Assembly: GCA_018668795.1 (NCBI GenBank)
Contig: JABJBD010000027.1
Span: 1 to 28,548 of the forward strand
DNA length: 28,548 nt
Source of the DNA: Candidatus Puniceispirillum sp.
GTDB taxonomy: Bacteria; Pseudomonadota; Alphaproteobacteria; Puniceispirillales; Puniceispirillaceae
Direction of reading: 5' to 3'
Under the pieces are notes generated by a model, which did not search any database, was not told the DNA's origin, and was given only the letters and a program-made list of their open reading frames with translations. A program made the translations under genes and the position numbers. Below, in pieces: positions 1 to 7,025 of the stretch. Numbering within the stretch: the stretch's first letter is position 1; each line of letters opens with the position of its first letter.

Positions 1-2
1 AA

Positions 3-380
3 CATGAAGTTCAGCCAGAGAATTTTTCATCAATACCAACAACGATGTGGTGGTCAATAATTACACTGACGACTGTTGGTTATGGTGATGTGTCCCCAAT
101 GACGTCACTTGGCAAACTCGTAGGGGCGGCAACCGCGATCATGGGTATATGTGTTGTGGCCCTGCTGACTGGTATTGTTGCCACAGCCTTTGCCAATCAA
201 GTTGCACGCCGCAAAGATATATTTGAGGCTGAGATCGTACATGCGCTTGCTGATGGCATAATTTCACAAGAAGAACATGAGCGTATAAAGCAAATGCAGA
301 CCGACTTAGGGTTGTCCGATGAACATGCAAAAGCCCTTATAGAACTATTAAGCGAACGAGGCACTGCTAAGACTGACTAA
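3..380 (+). CDS. Voltage-gated-like K+ channel, C-terminal part (5' end outside window)
   Basis: The reading frame is open from the window edge (codons start at base 3), so the gene is cut by the window, not truncated by mutation. It shows a pore helix and the K+ selectivity filter TVGYGD, preceded by SSIPTTMWWSIITLT, which is typical of six-helix (Kv-like) bacterial K+ channels. A final membrane helix follows (about GAATAIMGICVVALLTGIVA), then a cytoplasmic charged tail of about 55 residues. Role: K+ flux across the inner membrane. The voltage sensor, if present, would lie upstream of the window. Nothing links it to the flagellar genes except proximity. An internal ATG at 45 falls in the pore helix and is not the start. 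Confidence 0.9.
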   Translation, partial: HEVQPENFSSIPTTMWWSIITLTTVGYGDVSPMTSLGKLVGAATAIMGICVVALLTGIVATAFANQVARRKDIFEAEIVHALADGIISQEEHERIKQMQTDLGLSDEHAKALIELLSERGTAKTD

Positions 381-388
381 GTTCAGGT

Positions 389-478
389 TTTTACCAATAT
401 TCGTTGCGTGATGATAATGCCATAAAACAACTTGGCATGATTAATGCACTCATGTCTGCATAGTAACTCTTGGTAAAA
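389..478. repeat. Long-range inverted repeat between K+ channel gene and 88-aa gene
   Basis: TTTTACCAA at 389-397 is matched by TTGGTAAAA at 470-478, nine bases each, 72 apart. It encloses the candidate promoter at 433-448. It has no T-tract and is too widely spaced to be a simple terminator. Its meaning is unknown. Confidence 0.2.
433..448 (+). promoter_or_regulatory. Candidate sigma-54 (-24/-12) promoter for the 88-aa gene
   Basis: TGGCATGATTAATGCA fits the RpoN consensus TGGCACG-N4-TTGCA at GG and GC with exact 10-base spacing. It deviates at position 6 (T for C) and in TTGC (ATGC). Predicted transcription start is near 459, about 39 bases before the ATG at 498. It resembles the site at 2622-2637. 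Confidence 0.45.
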
Positions 479-497
479 TTATTCAAGGAGAGAAACC

Positions 498-764
498 ATG
501 CAGGACAGATTTGATAGTGATTTAGACGCGCGCGCTTTTGATGCCGTAGCCGATCATTTTGCCAATCATGAGTTGCAGGCAGATCAGGAATTCACCGCAG
601 AAACGAATACTGGTAATTTGGGTGTTCAGTTTGTGCATTATGATGAAGCTGAGAACACAACCGAAACGGTTACTGTGCCACTTAGCAACTATTTTGCAAA
701 TTACGCATCAAGCAGTGAAGAGTTCATCAATACACGCATGGCTGTAGGTGGCAAAGGGGTCTAG
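498..764 (+). CDS. Unknown small acidic protein, 88 aa
   Basis: I do not recognise a family. The start is well supported: AAGGAGAG lies 7-8 bases before the ATG. The protein is acidic, has no signal peptide, membrane helix or cysteine, and has mixed polar composition (many N, E, T, A), so it is probably cytoplasmic. It lies between a K+ channel gene and rpoN, convergent with rpoN. A sigma-54-like site at 433-448 suggests it may belong to the RpoN regulon. That is inference from one imperfect site. Confidence 0.75.
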   Translation: MQDRFDSDLDARAFDAVADHFANHELQADQEFTAETNTGNLGVQFVHYDEAENTTETVTVPLSNYFANYASSSEEFINTRMAVGGKGV

Positions 765-829
765 ACCAGACCCGTTAGCCAAATAAAACTGCCTTTTGCA
801 ATCACGTGATGTGATATTTAAGACACGTT

Positions 830-893
830 TAGCTGGAAGACTTTACTAGCTGGAAGATTAGTTTAGCTAGAAGACTAGATTAGCTAGCCATAT
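830..893. repeat. 17-bp tandem repeat, about 3.5 copies, at the 3' end of rpoN
   Basis: The core TAGCT(G/A)GAAGA starts at 830, 847 and 864, and TAGCTAG at 881: a strict 17-base period. The last unit runs into the rpoN stop codon (880-882). On the rpoN strand the units contain several stop codons, so they are not translated beyond it. It sits between two convergent genes, where it could form short hairpins or be slippage debris. Confidence 0.75.
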
Positions 894-2421
894 TCAGTCG
901 GGCTTGCCGGCGCCGTTCAGAAGATGACGGTATTCTTAACATATCACGATATTTAGCTACGGTACGCCGGGCTAATTTTACCCCCTTCTTGGCAACCAAA
1001 GCGGCAATCGCATCATCACTTAGCGGTTTGCCGCTGGTCTCGCCACCGACTATTTCTTTAATCATATTGCGAACCGCAGCCGCTGCCGTGCCGTCGCCTG
1101 AATCCGTGGTGGCAATAGATACACTGAAGAAAGACTTAAGTGCGAAACATCCCTTTGGGGTTGAGATTGTCAGCCCGCTTGTTACACGACTTACAGTGCT
1201 TTCATGCATTCCTACAGCTTCGGCAACATCTTTAAGTGCCAATGGCTTTAAGGCGGCTAATCCATGCACAAGAAATTCACTTTGGTGGCGGATCACCTCT
1301 CCGCTAATTTTTAAAGTTGTCGAATTCCTTTGTTCAAGAGCCCGCTTTAACCAGCGTGCTGATCCTAGCGCTTCTCCTGCAAAATTCTTGGCTTCATCCT
1401 TTTTGACGCCCCGGCTGGTACTGGCAACTTTATTGCCATAATCTTCATCAATGACCAAAGACGGCAATGTTGATCGGTTCAAATCGACAACCCAACCCAT
1501 TTTACCCCTTGTGACGACCACATCAGGGGCACTGGCAATGAACTGGTTACTCTCAAAACCTTCGCCAGGCTTTGGATTAAATTCACGAATACGCCCAAGT
1601 ATGTCACCAATGTCAGAAACATCGCATTTTGCCTTGCGTGCTAGCCATTGCATATCGCCACGGCCAAGAACATCCAGATTGTCCAGTATCAAAGCCATTG
1701 TTTCACATAGAACACCTTGCTCACGCGCCTGAATGTAAAGGCATTCAGCCAAATCGCGGGCAAAAACACCCTCAGGTTCAAGTGTCTGTAAAACAGCCAA
1801 TACGTCTTCGACATCATCAATCGTACATGTACACATGTCCGCTACATCGTCAACTGACCGGCCAAGCCATCCACTTGGCTCTAGGGCGTCTGTCAATTCA
1901 TATGCAATGAAACGTTGTTTGGTGTCGGTGATAGTGAGATCAACCTGACGCAAAATAAATTCGCGCAAGCTGGCAGGACGGTCAGCAACTAAACCTGCAA
2001 GGTCATCCCAATCGCTGTCGATAGCAGCCTTTGCGCCGGTAGCCGAACGACCAAGATCAAGGCCTTCTGAACTAAACCGATTTTCAAGATCGCTATGCGC
2101 GGTGGGATCATCCGCAAGGGCTGTTCCATTTTCAATCGAAGACGACAAATCAGTTGTATCGTGACCATTATCAGCATCAGAAAACGCATCATGTGCAGTC
2201 TCAGATGAATGTAGGTCTGCGTCACTAGTGTTCGTTTTTTCACCTTCATTTGATTTGTCAGGTGAAGACACTTCAACAAAGGGATTATCAAGCACCTGTT
2301 CTTCTAAAAACGCGGCGATGTCCATATTTGTCATTTGCAACAATTTGATTGCCTGTTGCAACTGTGGCGTCATAACCAAAGATTGCTTTTGCTTCAAATT
2401 TACTGATGGCATTAACTGCAT
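880..2421 (-). CDS. rpoN: RNA polymerase sigma-54 factor RpoN
   Basis: This is sigma-54, which directs RNA polymerase to -24/-12 promoters and needs an AAA+ activator to open them. The 513-residue length is normal. The N-terminal region I is glutamine/leucine-rich (LKQKQSLVMTPQLQQAIKLLQ) and is followed by an acidic, Ser/Asp-rich region II at about 50-130. A core-binding segment comes next, then a helix-turn-helix around DVAEAVGMHESTVSRV. The diagnostic RpoN box ARRTVAKYR is at about 484-492. The start is preceded by GGGAGG five bases before the ATG. It is transcribed away from the motility genes as a single gene. Its location beside motAB and a large set of -24/-12 promoters fits a dedicated or main flagellar sigma-54. 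I cannot tell whether other rpoN copies exist. Confidence 0.97.
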   Translation of the reverse strand: MQLMPSVNLKQKQSLVMTPQLQQAIKLLQMTNMDIAAFLEEQVLDNPFVEVSSPDKSNEGEKTNTSDADLHSSETAHDAFSDADNGHDTTDLSSSIENGTALADDPTAHSDLENRFSSEGLDLGRSATGAKAAIDSDWDDLAGLVADRPASLREFILRQVDLTITDTKQRFIAYELTDALEPSGWLGRSVDDVADMCTCTIDDVEDVLAVLQTLEPEGVFARDLAECLYIQAREQGVLCETMALILDNLDVLGRGDMQWLARKAKCDVSDIGDILGRIREFNPKPGEGFESNQFIASAPDVVVTRGKMGWVVDLNRSTLPSLVIDEDYGNKVASTSRGVKKDEAKNFAGEALGSARWLKRALEQRNSTTLKISGEVIRHQSEFLVHGLAALKPLALKDVAEAVGMHESTVSRVTSGLTISTPKGCFALKSFFSVSIATTDSGDGTAAAAVRNMIKEIVGGETSGKPLSDDAIAALVAKKGVKLARRTVAKYRDMLRIPSSSERRRQARLNMAS

Positions 2422-2621
2422 AGTTACCTCCCTGTTGAAAGCACTATGCGAGTCAAAAATGAAGCTTGCAAAACTTCTATTTGACAGGGGGCAGTGTCAC
2501 TTTTTCGACAAAAAGGTTACACGTAAACAGTCAGTTATGTGATTTCAGATTTCTTTTAAAAGCCACCTGTCAACAAACAGACAGGAATATTGCGTCATTT
2601 TGATGCATGATCGGAACAAGA

Positions 2622-2637
2622 TGGCATGATTATTGTA
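2622..2637 (+). promoter_or_regulatory. Weak sigma-54-like site before the 103-aa gene
   Basis: TGGCATGATTATTGTA shares its first 11 bases with the site at 433-448 and has the right spacing, but the -12 GC is GT, which usually weakens an RpoN promoter strongly. The predicted start would be near 2648, 49 bases before the ATG. Confidence 0.3.
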
Positions 2638-2696
2638 GTGGTCGTATTAACCATATAAGCTATACCTAATTATAGATGTACTGTTGAAGGACGAAG

Positions 2697-3008
2697 ATGA
2701 TTTCTCTTAGCCGCCTAAAGCCAACCAGAGGTAGCGTCTGTCACCGTTGTCAATTTATACGAGCCTTCATAATGATGGCTTTGATGATTGTAATTGTTGG
2801 CCTAACAGCCGGCGACAAGGCTGTTCATCTGCGTGTTGTTACAACCGAACGGGTTGCAGCCGTCATTTGTATCGGCGGTAGCATCATGTTTTTATTCAAG
2901 CTTCTATTTTGGTGGCTTGACCGGCGAGACGCAAATAACGAACTTAACGACGATCACGAACAAGGCGAACGGCTAGCTGCTGATACGGGAAAAAACGGCC
3001 ATATGTAA
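2697..3008 (+). CDS. Unknown small membrane protein, two predicted helices, 103 aa
   Basis: No family recognised. GAAGGA lies about 6 bases before the ATG. Two hydrophobic segments (about residues 22-40 and 53-75) predict an inner-membrane hairpin, with a short N-terminal tail carrying a CxxC pair (CHRC) and an acidic, Asp/Glu/Asn-rich C-terminal tail. It lies between rpoN and the DUF1566 gene and its last 65 bases overlap the 3' end of that convergent gene. A weak RpoN-like site is upstream. Function unknown; a motility role is only suggested by position. Confidence 0.7.
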   Translation: MISLSRLKPTRGSVCHRCQFIRAFIMMALMIVIVGLTAGDKAVHLRVVTTERVAAVICIGGSIMFLFKLLFWWLDRRDANNELNDDHEQGERLAADTGKNGHM

Positions 3009-3441
3009 GCCCTGTTGCAAAATTGACTGACCAGATGTGACGCTTAGCAAATTTGTTTATCTGACCTGTCCAATATGGCACTACGTCTGTTGCAGGAAAC
3101 ATATCTGCATCAATTTTAGGGGGGCCACATTCATTGCATACCAGCCCCTCAAGCTCGACGCGACTTGGCAAACGCCATTCCCCGCCAAGTTGTTCATTTG
3201 CCTGTTCTATAGCCTGAGCAATCATTTCATGATTAAGCGAAAGCACCTCGCCAGTACATGTTTCGCCGTTCCAGCGCTGGCCGATGCTGCAACGCAACCA
3301 GTCAACCCCGTGTCTTAGGTCAACAACAATATGATCGCGAGCCATGAACAAAGTTGCCTGAGCATTATTGGCAAACCCCGCACCAAAAAATAATAGCATT
3401 ATAGACAATACATATAGTCGATTTCGCATTTGCTCACGCAT
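2944..3441 (-). CDS. Secreted DUF1566 (Lcl-type) domain protein
   Basis: The protein has 165 residues with an N-terminal signal peptide (hydrophobic stretch at about 9-24, cleavage probably after NAQA near residue 29), so it is exported. The rest fits the DUF1566 pattern: GEWRLPSRVELEGL, then ID..MFP.T..VPYWTG, a W.V.F..G segment, and the closing LAVRLVR. Four cysteines in two pairs (C..C before the domain and CNEC inside) could form disulphides. AAGGAG lies 6-7 bases before the ATG. It is divergent from motA and has its own sigma-54-like promoter at 3524-3539, so it may be expressed with the motor genes. The molecular role of the family is not established; binding to envelope or surface components is a guess. 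Confidence 0.85.
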   Translation of the reverse strand: MREQMRNRLYVLSIMLLFFGAGFANNAQATLFMARDHIVVDLRHGVDWLRCSIGQRWNGETCTGEVLSLNHEMIAQAIEQANEQLGGEWRLPSRVELEGLVCNECGPPKIDADMFPATDVVPYWTGQINKFAKRHIWSVNFATGLTYGRFFPYQQLAVRLVRDRR

Positions 3442-3467
3442 GTGATCTCCTTACGTAATCTCACTGT

Positions 3468-3492
3468 TGTATTCCTAAAATATAAGAATACA
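3468..3492. repeat. Inverted repeat in the leader of the DUF1566 gene
   Basis: TGTATTC (3468-3474) and GAATACA (3486-3492) form 7-bp arms around an 11-base AT-rich centre, between the predicted transcription start (about 3512) and the ATG at 3441. It could be an operator or an RNA hairpin. Confidence 0.35.
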
Positions 3493-3523
3493 CTTATTTA
3501 GTGACGCGTTAAACATTGTTATG

Positions 3524-3539
3524 TGCATAAAACGTGCCG
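3524..3539 (-). promoter_or_regulatory. Candidate sigma-54 promoter for the DUF1566 gene
   Basis: On the minus strand CGGCACGTTTTATGCA matches the RpoN consensus at GGCACG and GC with exact spacing. Deviations are the first base and ATGC for TTGC. Predicted start near 3512. It is back-to-back with the motA promoter, 33 bases away. Confidence 0.55.
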
Positions 3540-3572
3540 CCAAACGTGCTGATAATGACAAAATGTCTAAGT

Positions 3573-3588
3573 TGGTACGGTAATTGCT
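3573..3588 (+). promoter_or_regulatory. Sigma-54 promoter of motAB
   Basis: TGGTACGGTAATTGCT is a near-perfect -24/-12 element (TGGYACG-N4-TTGCW). Predicted start near 3599, 35 bases before the motA ATG. An imperfect dyad, GGGTATGCATGCCC (3598-3611), lies at the predicted start. Confidence 0.85.
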
Positions 3589-3633
3589 ATGACTCGGGGG
3601 TATGCATGCCCATTTTAAAGGTGGAATAAACTT

Positions 3634-4398
3634 ATGGATTTAGCTTCTCTTATAGGAATACTTGGTGCCATCGGCATGATTATGTGGGCTATGCTATCTG
3701 GTGGTGGCCTCGGCACTTTTATTGATACACCATCAGTTTTAATTGTGTTTGGCGGCACTTTCTTTGCTGTTATGTACACAACGCCCCTAGCAACATTTCT
3801 AGGAAGCTTTGGCGTCATGGGAAAGGCTTTTCTTCCGCCCATTAAAAAGCAGGAAGACCTAATTGAGCGCATGGTTGAACTGGCCGGAATTGCCCGTAAA
3901 GACGGCATGATGGCGCTTGAGGGTCAGGAAGTGCCCGACAAGTTTTTCTCCAAAGGCATGCAGATGCTGGTTGATGGTGCTGACGAAACCAAACTTACCG
4001 CCCAGCTGACGCAAGAAATCAAGGCCATGAAGATGCGCCATGAGGCCAATCAAAATGTTGTGAAAGCCTGGATCGATATTGCCCCTGCTATGGGCATGAT
4101 CGGTACATTGGTTGGTTTGGTGTTGATGCTGGGTAACATGGCGGATCCAAAAGCTATTGGCCCGGCTATGGCTGTTGCCTTGCTGACAACGCTATATGGC
4201 GCTTTTATCGCGAATGTTCTTTTTTCGCCGATGCTTACCAAGCTCGAAGGCTATACAACATATGAAACCATCTATCGTGAAATGGTTGTTGCAGGATTGC
4301 GCAACATTGCCCGAGGTGAGTCTCCGCGGAACATTCAGGATCAACTAGTCTCTAACCTGCCACCTAAGCTTCAGGCGAAGCTTGAGGAAGCTGTATAG
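3634..4398 (+). CDS. motA: Flagellar motor stator protein MotA (PomA-like)
   Basis: This is the stator subunit that forms the ion channel with MotB and pushes on FliG. The 254-residue length matches the shorter PomA-type family. Helix 1 is LIGILGAIGMIMWAML and helix 2 is PSVLIVFGGTFFAVMYT. The cytoplasmic loop carries the conserved charged stretch (EDLIERMVELAGIARKDG) that contacts FliG. Helices 3 and 4 include the conserved PAMGMIGTLVGLVLML and a segment ending NVLFSPM. The start is preceded by AAAGGTGG. It is the first gene of a two-gene operon with motB, driven by the sigma-54 promoter at 3573-3588. PomA-like length and sequence hint at Na+ coupling, but the ion cannot be settled by reading. 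Confidence 0.97.
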   Translation: MDLASLIGILGAIGMIMWAMLSGGGLGTFIDTPSVLIVFGGTFFAVMYTTPLATFLGSFGVMGKAFLPPIKKQEDLIERMVELAGIARKDGMMALEGQEVPDKFFSKGMQMLVDGADETKLTAQLTQEIKAMKMRHEANQNVVKAWIDIAPAMGMIGTLVGLVLMLGNMADPKAIGPAMAVALLTTLYGAFIANVLFSPMLTKLEGYTTYETIYREMVVAGLRNIARGESPRNIQDQLVSNLPPKLQAKLEEAV

Positions 4399-4460
4399 CG
4401 CTTTGCAATAGTGACGCGCTTATAAAGCAATGAATGGCACGGCTAAGAAGGATTTGAACG

Positions 4461-5615
4461 ATGGCTGAACAAACAGAAGAAGTCGAAGAGAAGGAAGAGG
4501 AAGACTGTCCTAAATGTCCTCCTGTCGGGGCGCCAGCATGGATGGCTACCTTTGCCGATATGGCGACATTGTTGATGGCGTTCTTCGTTCTTATTCTGTC
4601 TTTTGCGGAATTTAACGTGCCAAAATTCAAGCAGATTTCGGGTTCATTAAAAAATGCCTTTGGTGTGCAACGCACCGTGCCCATTGTCGAACAGCCAAAA
4701 GGCACCACCATTCTATCGTTGAATTTCAGCCCAAATCCAGCGCCATCGGCGACCAACCAGATGAACCAGGAAACAACAAAAGATACGCAGCCTGATTTGG
4801 ATATTAAGAATAAAGATAAAGATGATGATGGCGGCGATAGCGAAAGTGCCGAAGATATTGTAAAGGCACTGGAAGAGGCCATCGCGCGCGGTGAGATTGA
4901 GGTCGAGTCCCTTGGTGAGAAAGTTGTGGTGAATTTCACCCCTACCGATGCGCCAGAAGAAAATATGCCACAGCTTTTGAAAGAAACCTTGAATGCGATT
5001 GAGCAGGCTAAGGATGCCGCCGGCAAATCTGACGCTGAAGTTCTTTTTGGTGGGCTGGAGGAACAGCTTGAAAAAATGCTAGCCGCGGCTGAATCTGCCA
5101 GCGCGAGCCAGTCTCAGTCTGAAGCCGAAACTGCCGAAGCGCAAGAACAGCAGGAAAAACAAAATGCCGAAGCCGAAATTGCTGAAGATGAGCTGAAAGT
5201 CGCCTTGCGTCAGGAAATTGGCCAAGGGCTTGTGGCGGTCGAACGCGAGGAAGACCGTGTCCTTATTACTGTTGGATCAGGTGGTGCCTTTGCTTCGGGG
5301 TCAGCCGAGCTTACAGCTGATGCGAAAGAAATAATGCAACAAATCGCAAAGGTGAGCGCGGGTGGCTCAAGCTCTATCAATGTATCAGGTCACACGGATA
5401 ATGTGCCATTGATCTTTGGATCACAGTTCCGCGACAATTGGGATCTGGCCGCCGCACGTGCATCAAGCGTTGTGCAAGCGCTTGAAGATAGTGGTCAGGT
5501 GCCAGGTAACCGTATGCAGGCTGTCAGCTTTGGCGAGTCCAAACCGCTGGAAAGCAATGATACATCTGATGGGCGTGCTTTGAACCGCCGCATCGAAATT
5601 GAGATTAATTACTAG
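4461..5615 (+). CDS. motB: Flagellar motor stator protein MotB with OmpA-like peptidoglycan-binding domain
   Basis: MotB anchors the stator to peptidoglycan. The N-terminus is strongly acidic (residues 3-15) with a CPKC pair. A single membrane helix follows (about 27-50) with the essential ion-carrying aspartate (Asp33, in FADMATLLMAFF). The C-terminal OmpA domain (about 265-384) has the expected GHTDNVP, NWDLAAARA and NRRIEI motifs. Length is 384, longer than the usual ~300. The extra is a linker of about 200 residues with two acidic, lysine/aspartate or glutamate/alanine-rich blocks (about 110-135 and 205-240), probably coiled or disordered. AAGGA lies 8 bases before the ATG, and the gene is 62 bases after motA. 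Confidence 0.97.
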   Translation: MAEQTEEVEEKEEEDCPKCPPVGAPAWMATFADMATLLMAFFVLILSFAEFNVPKFKQISGSLKNAFGVQRTVPIVEQPKGTTILSLNFSPNPAPSATNQMNQETTKDTQPDLDIKNKDKDDDGGDSESAEDIVKALEEAIARGEIEVESLGEKVVVNFTPTDAPEENMPQLLKETLNAIEQAKDAAGKSDAEVLFGGLEEQLEKMLAAAESASASQSQSEAETAEAQEQQEKQNAEAEIAEDELKVALRQEIGQGLVAVEREEDRVLITVGSGGAFASGSAELTADAKEIMQQIAKVSAGGSSSINVSGHTDNVPLIFGSQFRDNWDLAAARASSVVQALEDSGQVPGNRMQAVSFGESKPLESNDTSDGRALNRRIEIEINY

Positions 5616-6077
5616 GTCATTCACCTGCTAGCCTTCCTGTCTTCTGGGGCGTGTTCCATTGGATCACATTCCTCTTCCGGTGGGGCAGATGCGTCTTCTG
5701 GCGTTAGCAGATACAGTCCAACATGTTCCAGCCATCATCCTATGCAAGGGTGATGGTTTGTCATTTGTGTGACCTATTGTGTTGCGTGGGCGTGGGCGGT
5801 GGGTATGGAGCTTTGTCGAAATGGACATAACGATACGGTGGGCATATGTGACCTCAGCCACACAATGCAGAACCATATTCAAGACAAGCATCCAGATAAC
5901 GTGACCGAGCGTGATCGAACACTAGCGAATGTGCCCAAGGTTTAAGGTTTCATAGGCGCTGGAAGAGTATCATCATCCCCGCAACAGGCCGTGACTGTCA
6001 GCGTTTAGGCTGTGTTATATATGTATTTGATATAGCCAGATTAGCAGCAAGCTAAGCGTATTGATTGATGATAAAGA
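5616..6077. other. 462-bp stretch without a convincing gene
   Basis: The region lies between the 3' ends of motB and the long minus-strand operon. Small ORFs are present on both strands (for example 5664-5891 minus, 5805-5945 plus), but none has a ribosome-binding site or a recognisable protein. No clear GC-stem plus T-tract terminator is seen. A plus-strand frame through about 5640-5765 reads like a protein fragment (RVPLDHIPLPVGQMRLLALA) but has no start, so it may be decayed coding sequence. Confidence 0.6.
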
Positions 6078-6082
6078 TCATC
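6041..6082 (-). terminator. Two short hairpins at the end of the flagellar operon (possible weak terminator)
   Basis: GATGAT-AAAG-ATCATC (6067-6082) spans the last stop codon of the operon. TTAGC-AGCAA-GCTAA (6041-6055) follows in the direction of transcription. Stems are only 5-6 bp and no U-tract follows, so intrinsic termination is doubtful. Confidence 0.25.
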
Positions 6083-6956
6083 TTGTCCTTGGACGGCGGC
6101 GTTTCTTAACAGGCGCATCATCAACCGGAACAGGCCCGATTTCACTATCTATAAAATCGCATTTGGGATCAATTTTACGACATATTTCCTGTACTTCGCG
6201 TAATGACCGCGCAGCAATTACCAGCCACATTTGCCGCTCTTTGAAAAGGCTGAAGCTTCGTCTAAGCGGGACTTGTGCCTTTTTGAAATAGAGAGACAGC
6301 AATATGTAAGCGATCACAAACAGCACCCAATGGACGCTCAGGGTTACACCATAAATCAAGGTCACTGCCAGCAATGCTTCCCAGAGCCGATTTTGCATAA
6401 GCCATATTACCGGTATGAACAGAACAACATCAGACGGCCGCGTATCAATGATTTCTGTTTTGCGTTTCATATCGCGCAGCACTTCAAACATCACGTAATC
6501 GTCAGGATGACCTATATCCGCCGTCTTAAAGTCATTATTAATGGCTTCGGATATTTCGGGCTTGGAATATTCTAATGTGCAGCCAAGAGGACCACGCACA
6601 ATGATGTTATATACAATCCCCTTGCGCCAGATTGTAAGCATGACAGATTTATCATTTTCAAGCTCAAACAGAATGTCCAGGAATGTGTCAATATCACCGT
6701 GATACGCCTTTGCATCAATGGCAACAATCGCATCTTCTTTTTGCAGGCGAAGTGTTCGAGAGCGCGAAATCGTACCAATTTCAGCGATAGATAAAAAACT
6801 GTTACGCGGTGCTTGATCCTGTGGGCTGGCAGCGCCTGTGTCACTAACAGTATCCGGGTTTGGGCTTGCCTCATACCCAAAGGCGCCCTTTGACGCTTGG
6901 CCATTAGGCGACTGGCCAGTTTGGTTCCTGTCAGCACTGGTGTCGTTTTGATTCAT
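6078..6956 (-). CDS. Unknown membrane protein with a PDZ-like domain, last gene of the flagellar operon
   Basis: I do not recognise a named family. Visible parts of the 292 residues: a disordered Asn/Gln/Ser/Asp-rich N-terminus (1-50); a segment at about 57-125 that reads like a PDZ fold (LQKEDAIVAIDAKAY, then VMLTIWRKGIVYNIIV, as in 'GDxIxxIDGxxV ... VTVxRxGxxxxxxV'); a hydrophobic block at about 177-224 with two or three helices; a basic/amphipathic stretch; and a very basic tail (KKRRRPRTR). AAGG precedes the ATG by about 8 bases. It is 69 bases after the coiled-coil gene and on the same strand, so probably co-transcribed with flhB. A role in flagellar assembly or placement is inference from context. 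The PDZ assignment is by pattern only. Confidence 0.8.
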   Translation of the reverse strand: MNQNDTSADRNQTGQSPNGQASKGAFGYEASPNPDTVSDTGAASPQDQAPRNSFLSIAEIGTISRSRTLRLQKEDAIVAIDAKAYHGDIDTFLDILFELENDKSVMLTIWRKGIVYNIIVRGPLGCTLEYSKPEISEAINNDFKTADIGHPDDYVMFEVLRDMKRKTEIIDTRPSDVVLFIPVIWLMQNRLWEALLAVTLIYGVTLSVHWVLFVIAYILLSLYFKKAQVPLRRSFSLFKERQMWLVIAARSLREVQEICRKIDPKCDFIDSEIGPVPVDDAPVKKRRRPRTR

Positions 6957-7025
6957 CGGATGGCCTTAGGTGCATAGCACGCAAAATAAGGATTCATGTC
7001 AGAACCCTTCTTTGCCGCTGTTCGA

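Noticed and set aside
989..1441. 150-codon frame opposite rpoN
   Set aside because: Shadow of the rpoN coding strand; no ribosome-binding site and no recognisable protein, while rpoN on the other strand has all expected domains.
4364..5026. 220-codon Ser/Phe-rich frame opposite motA/motB
   Set aside because: Antisense image of the acidic motB sequence; composition is an artefact of GAA/GAG codons read backwards.
5664..5891. 75-codon minus-strand frame after motB
   Set aside because: No ribosome-binding site, odd His/Arg/Thr-rich composition, no recognisable family.
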